Origin: Perkinsus olseni
Lineage: Eukaryota > Perkinsozoa > Perkinsida
DNA: 64,000 bases
NCBI GenBank assembly: GCA_013115125.1
Contig: JABANN010000086.1
Location: 1-64,000, forward strand
Direction of reading: 5' to 3'
The translations under genes and the position numbers were made by a program. Shown here one piece after another: positions 57,487 through 64,000 of the stretch. Positions within the stretch are counted from its first letter, which is position 1; each line of letters starts with the position of its first letter. Below the pieces are notes generated by a model, which was given only the letters and a program-made list of their open reading frames with translations, did not search any database and was not told where the DNA came from.

Positions 57487-59245
57487 ATGACCAAACAGAC
57501 CGCCTTGCTAAGCTCTCTGACCGTAATCGTCTCGATAGCACCATCCGATGGTGACCATCGTCATACCAAGCAGCTATTGCTCCGGGAGGTGTGAACCCCG
57601 ATGTTTCAAGCAGACTGAATATGACCTTCTACGATCCAGACACACACTCAGAGGTAAAGCGGGCTCAGGATCTCCCGCTCGCTGTCACTGGGCGGTGAGC
57701 CTCTTCTCCCGACTTGCTCTAGCGAAGAGTGTGGTTCTTGCAGACCGTCATAGGATACGTCGAGCAGGCAGAATCTGAGCCACTCAGGATCACCGACGTG
57801 GCACATGTGGAATATTCTACGGGGTGGTGATTCCCAGTAAAACTTCCCTACATCGTCGTTGCCTCAGGGAATGTACCTGGCTCGGATTCACAGTTTTGGC
57901 TGATGAAGATTTGCTGAGAAAATGCGATTTATTGCTAAAACATAGAGTCTCCAAGAAAATCAGAGCGGGGACTCCGCCCTCATTGAGGGTGCAGGGGGCG
58001 CGCAGGTTCACGTCAGAAATCCTGCGAGAATGCGAAGAGCTTTTCCATGACGAGAGGAATGCACTCTACGGCTGGAGTAGAGTGATTTTACGGGACACAT
58101 GGGTGAGGCTACGGTGGTCAGAGGAAACCTTCTTACTTCCCGTTGACTTCTCAGGACGCTGAGTACAAGATCTTCTGGAGCAGGAAAGAAGCCAACCAGC
58201 CTTTAAAACTCACAGCACTGAGAGTGCTGCTAGATCCAGAAGGCAGAAGGAGCTGCCTGTAGGCTCGACGTGTTATTATTCGAACCCGATTTAAGTGATA
58301 GTGGCAGAAGCCTAATCTTTTATGAATACATCGGGAACGAATACTACTAGCGCTAGGGGGCCAGTGGATTGCGTGCCAACAAAATTACCGGAGGATGCAA
58401 GTCAAGTTGACTTGATTTGACTCCGACGCTGGCAAAACCCTGATCTTTCGCGTGTTTCGACCAAAGCTCTGTTCGGCTTGTCTCGGAGCTGTACCATATA
58501 GGTGTTTCTGCGCCAGAGGCTCTCTGGCAGGGCGGATAGGCTATATCCGCTAACATGGATGGCGAAGATAAACCTGGGGTTGACAGCCGCTGTTCATTGA
58601 ACAGTGCCCACGGTGGACGGTCCCCACTTCGGGTGACCGAAGCTACTCCCGCTTTCTCATAGTAGGGGATTTGTTACGCACGGGAGCGCTGCTGGGATGC
58701 GTGCGGTTTTGGGTGGTATTCTGTTTTCTTTGTAGTGCAACTAGGTGGCCTAGTCTAGTCAGCGCTTTTGGATTCTCGGTGTTCTTGATAGGTCCGTCAA
58801 GCCGAAGTTAGCGTGTACAGGCTACACGAGCTGCTCACCCGCAGCGAGGCAGTCGTGCCTCTACCCAATGGTATGTGTCGACTCATATGTCATTCGATTA
58901 AATTAGGGCAACTACGTCCACCGGAGTTGTTATTAAAATTGTTATGAAAATGGCGGAGCGAGGAATACTAGTCTTTCCAATTTCACATCAAACTAGCACA
59001 TTGAGTTCATCCTCAGAGTATAAATGGGGCTTATCTAACAGGCAGCTACAGTCTTATAGTGGCTACATCTCACCATCTGGCAGTAACGTCTCCTTTGATA
59101 CCTGGCCGATGCCGCTTCAAGAAGTGAAGATGCGGAGCGATGATCCGACAACAATGTTTTCACAACGTACCAGATCCCTCATATTGTACACTGGCTCACG
59201 ATGGGCTCTATCAAGACCTACAAGACTCAAAAGCCCAAACCTTAA
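57487..59245 (+). pseudogene. Secreted-protein family, copy E (leader exon frameshifted)
   Basis: Exon 1 starts at 57487 (MTKQTALLSSLTVIVSIAPS) but carries a 14-nt insertion at about 57545-57558 relative to copy C, which shifts the frame inside the leader. Exon 2 57744-57823 is the same 80 nt long as in A, B and C (DVAHVEYSTG at its end). Intron 57824-57867 (44 nt). Exon 3 57868-58162: LGFTVLADEDLLRKCDLLLK, PPSLRVQGARRFTSEIL, RDTWVRLRWSEETFLLPVDF, then TGA. The tail has YSGYISPSGSNVSFDTWPMP and YQIPHIVHWLTMGSIKTYKT with stop 59243-59245, but a frame change lies between these two parts near 59150. A start inside the leader could rescue exons 2-3, so it may not be wholly silent. Confidence 0.6.
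58513..58550 (+). other. Paired hairpins in family copy E
   Basis: CCAGAG/CTCTGG around GCT (58513-58527) and GCGGATA/TATCCGC around GGCTA (58532-58550). These are the counterparts of the stems in copies B and C, with changed but still paired bases. Confidence 0.75.
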
Positions 59246-59520
59246 TAAAAGGAATTTCTGGTGGTGGCAAGAAGGATACTCTCATTTCTTGTGAGGCGAG
59301 CTTACGATTTCATCCGAATGCGCCCTCTTTTCCGAGCGAAGTCCCCCTATGTTGTTGCTGTATGTGTCCTCGGCTGTACTCATGAAGATTTGGTGTTGTT
59401 CTGCTGTCCAAACGATCTGTTGTATTCTACGTAATCCTGCAAGTTCAGTTTTGGCGTAGATATTTGGCTGGGGAGTCTTTTAAAAATCTTGGCGCAACCG
59501 TAGAAGAGCAACGTGAGATC
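59246..59520. repeat. Block shared with 35.73-35.96 kb
   Basis: Partner of the block after copy C; same order and orientation. Confidence 0.65.
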
Positions 59521-59949
59521 ACCCAGTCGCACACCTGTCTCGGTTGTTGTGTGTTGAAACACGTGACCGGGAATGGGCACTTGCCTCCAATGAAGGCCCT
59601 CCACAAGGCCTTTTCCACGGCCATTTTCCCACCTTCTTTCTTCGAAGTGCCTGGTTAGTGACTGGGTTGGTTCATTTACTAAGCTAAGATATGCCAATAA
59701 GAGGGAGCACGCCGTCTCCCGCAAACACCAAGCTATTGCCGCGCAAGTTCGCTCCCTTTGAATTGAAAAAGGCGTGGCTTACTGTACCCTGTACTGCTCG
59801 ATGCATGAAGGAATATCTTTAACAACCCTCAAGCTGATTATTGGCCATTCCAGGCTGAAAAGATTTCTCGGTTCCTATTGTAACCTTCGATTTTCATTCG
59901 GAATCACTCCTACCGTTCACTCCACGCATGTAACAGGTACGAGGGTCAG

Positions 59950-60507
59950 GTCCTAGAGTGAGCAGTGACAGGTAACGAGGAGCATGTCGGCTCGCTCGAA
60001 CAAGACTACACCCTCTGCCACTGCATCGATCGAGAGGACCCAGCTTGCAGTGTGATCGCCGCTTGAGACAGTCTCAGGGAGATTACCGTCGTTTTCAGGA
60101 TATGTCTTACGAATGATCTCGGTCACACGCTGGTGGAAGGCCCGAGCGCCTTCCTTCGTCACCGCTGCGGTGACACCGCATGCGCTATATCAAGTCCAAA
60201 TGGAGGAGGAACAACGTAGGACCGTCCTACGTAGGCGTCGTATTCATTACTCATGCTCTGCTTATTGCGAGCTCGGTAGTCATTGTTTGCACAAGAGTCA
60301 CCGAGTCAGCGAGGGGTCTTGCAGCGGGAAGGGTATTGGTGGCAGCGTTCTACCATACGATTTTACTTACATTCCATATATTCAGGCCGAGTCATGGCTC
60401 GCATGACCGCACTTAACGATGTACAGCGAGGCATCGACAAGGCAGCAGATGATGCCATGATCCGCCTTTTCTTCGAGAGAGGGCGAGGATCTGGCCGTCG
60501 AGGATAG
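59950..60507 (+). pseudogene. Truncated paralogue of the His/Asp-rich membrane protein
   Basis: 59950-60095 aligns with 37880-38050 (GGTACGAG..., then GATCGAGAGGACCCAG), after which about 590 bp (the His/Asp-rich exons) are missing. Sequence then resumes at the exon start GGATATGTCTTACGAATGAT, keeps CACACGCTGGTGGAAGG, loses part of the membrane span and ends with a last exon reading DVQRGIDKAADDA and RLFFERGRG. The span and the ectodomain are gone, so the original product cannot be made. Confidence 0.6.
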
Positions 60508-61108
60508 GAGACACACGCCCTCTAACGGAAGGCTTATGCGCTTGGCTGCAACGAAAACAGTTAGTGCCCTAAGGGTAGGATGCCGGTTATCATTTCAGGC
60601 AAGTGGGGATGAAAATGGTTCCTTCGATTAGAGCTGGGAGTAGCAGGCTGCCATACAGAACAACAGCAGCTCAGTCGGGTGAATCGTCTAATGTTCTAGT
60701 TAAGACACCGTAAGATCTTCGGCTAGTGAGGACTCCGAAGGGTAGCATGCAAGATCCACGCAAGGCCAAAACCATCGGCTCAATGCATGGTTGCCTTTCA
60801 TTCGTAGTTTGTACTGCATGAACCTTGCATGAGCTTGCCTTGAACAATCATCTGTGTTCAGGGCGACGATGTCATCTGTATGACAGCTACGGATGTGCCC
60901 CCTCCCTAGCCCGACGACTCACTAGCCCTCCCGATAAGCGGGACGATAACACAGCGCCAGCAGATCATCAAGGTTAACATCATCAACACAGAACAGCACA
61001 TCAGATCATCGACATCAACAGCAGATAGATATGCCAGTTCCCGTCCTTCTTGCTAGAGCTGGGCTGTCTATCTAAAAATTGGCCTTTTCAAGAGAATTCC
61101 TAACGAAA
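60508..61108. other. Intergenic region
   Basis: No supported exon, RNA gene or repeat. It is AT/CA-rich near 60960-61040 (repeated CATCA words). Confidence 0.5.
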
Positions 61109-62284
61109 TTATTTCCTCGTGGAGGTAGCGGCTTTGCTGTCGGTAGACGCTGCGGACGACCAGCTACCTTCGTTGTGGGAGAAATATAACCGTTTGTTGT
61201 TGTTGAGGTCAAACCTAACGTCGTATGCTCGGAAGAGCGGATGTCCTAGTACAGTTATTCCAACATAATCACGATCGATATCCATTCGGCACCAGTGGGA
61301 GTTGCACGAGTGAACATAATGCTTGGGCTCTATCCTGATATCCATCATTCGAGGCCCGTCACCTATTGTATATCCGAGGGTAGGTAGGTAGGGAACAGCC
61401 TCTCTCCTCAAAATGTTAGGCCACACACTTTCGATTATGAGTTCACTTTTCCTTGTCATATTCAAGTTTGCCCCATCCTTCTTCATGGCTTCGAAGGTCA
61501 CCTCGAGGATATTCTCGAAATCCTTCACGGGTATATAAAGCGATGAGGCTCCCGCGTCCACGAGGGCGGGCTTGCTGTCAGCGTTATCATGGTGGATTCT
61601 CAACTTTTCACCATGCGAGTCGAAGAGGTCGAGCGGCGACAGTGAAGCAGATATCTTCCCATCAGACAGGCGGCTTCTCTTCCTGCTGAAGCCTATGTAT
61701 GCGACACTGGTGGGGACGGAATCTTCCAGCGTTAGAATTCCAGTGATACCATCTCCTAACGGACTAGCGTATATCGAGTACGAGAGGGTGTCGATCACTT
61801 GCTGCCTCACGAGCTGTTCCAAAAACGTTTCTGGTATATTGGCACGGCCGATTGAGAGACCAAGTATGGGAATGGGGACTTGCCCATATCCACCGCTGTG
61901 ACCTACGATCAGTCCAAACTTGAAATCCTTCACCATCTGGTTCCCGATGCCAAGGGTAACACTGTGCTCCACATAGTTATAAAATTCATCACGACCATAA
62001 AGTACCCTCCACTCCCGTCTCAAAAATATGTCATCACAAGGGTTCTCTCGAGGACAAAAGTAACACCCGAAGATGCTCTGCAGACAGCTACCGAAGCCGT
62101 ACATCTTCTCGTACCAGGGACCGTAGAAAGCGAAGCTCCTTGCCCCGCCAGAGCTCAAGCTGAACTTGGTTGCTTGACCGTCGAGGGACAGGCTCACGTA
62201 TCCACTGGTCAGCGGCAGACTAATCGGCTCAGGTGCAGCGAGGGAAACGAGCGCCCCCGCAAGAAGAATTCTTAGTGGGCTCAT
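61109..62284 (-). CDS. Secreted pepsin-fold (A1) protein lacking the first catalytic Asp
   Basis: Intronless, 391 residues. The ATG at 62284 starts a signal peptide (MSPLRILLAGALVSLAAPEP). The second catalytic loop is present as ALVDAGASSLYIP, and the C-terminal motif VLGHPLFRAYDVRFDLNNNK matches the family's LGxxFLRxxYxxFD block. Middle blocks GILTLEDSVPTSVAYIGFSR and EMMxKD-like turns fit the fold. At the place of the first D-T-G-S loop the sequence reads KFSLSSGGARSFAFYGPWY, so the Asp is replaced by Ser. Cys pairs CxxSIFGCYFC and CNSHWC are present. As seen it should not work as a standard aspartic protease; it may be a decoy, inhibitor-binding or non-peptidase relative. A-like aspartic proteases are expanded in perkinsids, so family origin is plausible. 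Confidence 0.8.
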   Translation of the reverse strand: MSPLRILLAGALVSLAAPEPISLPLTSGYVSLSLDGQATKFSLSSGGARSFAFYGPWYEKMYGFGSCLQSIFGCYFCPRENPCDDIFLRREWRVLYGRDEFYNYVEHSVTLGIGNQMVKDFKFGLIVGHSGGYGQVPIPILGLSIGRANIPETFLEQLVRQQVIDTLSYSIYASPLGDGITGILTLEDSVPTSVAYIGFSRKRSRLSDGKISASLSPLDLFDSHGEKLRIHHDNADSKPALVDAGASSLYIPVKDFENILEVTFEAMKKDGANLNMTRKSELIIESVWPNILRREAVPYLPTLGYTIGDGPRMMDIRIEPKHYVHSCNSHWCRMDIDRDYVGITVLGHPLFRAYDVRFDLNNNKRLYFSHNEGSWSSAASTDSKAATSTRK

Positions 62285-63413
62285 TGGTGATGAGGGAATC
62301 ACTTCAACTTAACCAAGAGCCACAGGCTGGATCAACGGAAAAGATATTTCGCACGAATTAGGTCCGCTGTCTCGGTGGATCTGCGCTCGCCCACCCGTTG
62401 TAGCCTTCTTGGTTGACGGGCTCAACTCGACGTGTAGATATCCTTATGCGGTAATAAGCAGCAGATGTGCAATTACCGAGGGATCCGATAACAACTACAA
62501 CGAGTAAACGGTCATAGCTAATAAAACGGTGACGCTCGAGGAGACGCTTACGTTAACCGTCTCCGAGACAGCACGTGAAGGGCGCACGCCGTGGCGGGCG
62601 AGCGACAGGTCTCAACTCGAGTGATACGAAGTCAAAAAGGATGATTAGTCGGTACGCCCGTTTGATAGTGGCTCAACTAAGTTTGGACCTGTCTACGAGT
62701 CTGGTTGTGGCCCTGAACGCAGAAGAAATACAGATTGGCCCCTTCGCCACGGAACAACTGTCCCAATCACAGCCCACAAGAACGACTCCGGACACCGACC
62801 TCGAACATATTCGCTATCTGCGTAGCCGTGGAAATCAGTTGAGCTGGCCAGACATTCACTCTCTCTCTTAGGGTTCGAGCTGCCATGCCATCGAGTAACG
62901 ACTGCAGTGTCAAAGTCACTTTGCCTTTCCCCTGTCTCAATCTTGCCTCCCGTTCCGAGAGTGGGTGTTGCGCGCAGGTGGACTTCCGTATTGTAGAAGG
63001 GTGTACCACTTGCCTTCTGTTCACCGGGTCGTGCGGCCGATATCGAATGTTCTACGGGACGTCTATTCGGGCGTATCTCTCGTAACTTTTTGGTAAGAGG
63101 CAACTGCCCGCCGAGGTCCAACCGAGGACCTCGATGCTTGTTATATTACACTCCAGCCTCCCCGGTCTTATCCTACTGAATAGTTCATCCAAAGATCAGG
63201 GACGAGACTGATACGGACACTGCGGATGAACACCTTCCTGCTCAACGACGGCCCGCTCCACTGCGAGTTTGATGCTGCTACAGGGCTTATGGGCACCTAC
63301 TAATGTCCCCACTTTTCCCGTGACTCCTTTTTCCGTGACTCCTTTTTCCGTGACTCTTTAACACAAGGGAACGAGTTGGAGAAACAGGACTTGTACGTTA
63401 CTTCAGCGGCTTC
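62285..63413. other. Intergenic region with repeat relic
   Basis: No clear gene. 62875-63210 is related to 56105-56370 (shared TTCGAGCTSC, GGGTGTTGCGC, CCCGKCTTATCCT words). A tandem CGTGACTCCTTTTTC repeat lies at 63319-63357. Confidence 0.5.
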
Positions 63414-64000
63414 TTATCGCAAACAGTACATCTTCACCGGAAAGAGATCCTGAAAGGATTCGTTCGCTGTTCGTTACATTCCCTCGGCACCCTTCCTACA
63501 TTGGGCCAGTGAGGTTGAAGCATCTCCAACACTAGATGCAGCCCTGCTCGTGCAAACAACGTCTTGTACTGGGAGTCCGTACGAGTGATGGAGTTGTCAT
63601 CCTTGTCCACCACGAACTTGCCCTCGATCACAACATTCTCCTTAACGACTATTACGCCGTCCTGAAAGCATATCATGGGTAACAGTGCGGTGCTAACAAC
63701 AGACGAAACCATTCTTCAGCCCAGCAGGACGATCGGCAGGGACGACTCCCGCTACTCGATTACGAGATAGAACTACTCTCCCCACCTTCGGTGCCAAAGC
63801 AGCCTTGCATCGCTTGAGATAGGCCACCAGGTCCTCATCAGTCAGGTACCTAAATAATGGCGATATCGCTGAAGTCCGAGGGTCCCTCGTGAATTACAGA
63901 AGACACCATTGGTTCCATATCACATCATAACGCCCGAGCTCGGGGTTGAAGTCCTGTACGCCCATCTGCAGGAACCTGTGGGTGGGAGGGTCACCGTACT
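63414..64000 (-). CDS. ntm1: Alpha-N-terminal protein methyltransferase, 3' part (cut by window edge)
   Basis: Transfers methyl groups from S-adenosylmethionine to the alpha-amino group of proteins with an X-P-K start. Exons, high to low: 63907-63975 (FLQMGVQDFNPELGRYDVIW), 63786-63849 (YLTDEDLVAYLKRCKAALAP), 63500-63661 (DGVIVVKENVVIEGKFVVDK, DNSITRTDSQYKTLFARAGL) and 63414-63449 (DLFPVKMYCLR, stop). Introns are 57, 124 and 50 nt; the 124-nt one is longer than local norm. The order YDVIWxQW, LTDxDLxxFL, GxIVxKEN, DxxDxSxTRSDxxF and FPVxMYxLR is that of NTM1/METTL11. The N-terminal SAM-binding half lies beyond the window. Confidence 0.88.

Overview
The window looks like nuclear DNA of a perkinsid alveolate (Perkinsus or a close relative). 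This is inferred, not matched to a database. The signs are many very short GT-AG introns (mostly 42-57 nt, phase-varied), a near-balanced base composition with short intergenic gaps, a mix of intron-rich and intronless genes, and a lineage-type multicopy secreted family. Coding calls were made by reading exons across introns by hand, so exon borders are firm only where coordinates are given.

Layout. 1-1.3 kb: two tandem tRNA-Thr copies. 1.3-5.3 kb, minus strand: triosephosphate isomerase with a signal-anchor/transit-like leader, then a type II membrane protein of possible glycosyltransferase type. 5.7-22.3 kb, plus strand, a dense head-to-tail run: a Pro/Gln-rich YAQP-repeat protein, two tandem acidic modular proteins, an Atg13-like autophagy protein, an intronless beta-CASP nuclease (IntS11/CPSF73 type), a DEAD-box helicase (DDX5/DBP2 type), a RING-H2 protein and an anoctamin (TMEM16).

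22.3-39 kb is an accessory region. It holds three tandem copies (two intact-looking, one relic, plus a fragment and a further intact copy) of an unrecognised secreted-protein family, a MITE-like element, dispersed copies of a ~57-nt element, tRNA-like relics, many perfect short palindromes, and a gene for a His/Asp-rich single-pass membrane protein. A second block at 57.4-60.5 kb repeats part of this region (one family copy plus a truncated membrane-protein paralogue), so the two blocks are an old segmental duplication.

39.6-48 kb, minus strand: a POT/PTR peptide transporter, a TPR protein, a membrane-anchored questin-oxidase-like protein and two unrecognised multi-exon genes. 48-51.9 kb is poorly resolved. 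52.7-55.8 kb, plus strand: a single-domain voltage-gated cation channel with two C-terminal EF-hands. 61.1-62.3 kb, minus: a secreted pepsin-fold protein that lacks the first catalytic Asp. 63.4 kb to the right edge, minus: alpha-N-terminal protein methyltransferase (NTM1), cut by the window end.

The most unusual signals are (a) the secreted family with its conserved exon plan, (b) palindromes that distinguish its paralogues and look like fold-back (template-switch) mutations, (c) a pair of hairpins kept in three paralogues with a matched base-pair change, and (d) the ~57-nt dispersed element, one copy of which lies in an otherwise tiny-intron ion-channel gene.
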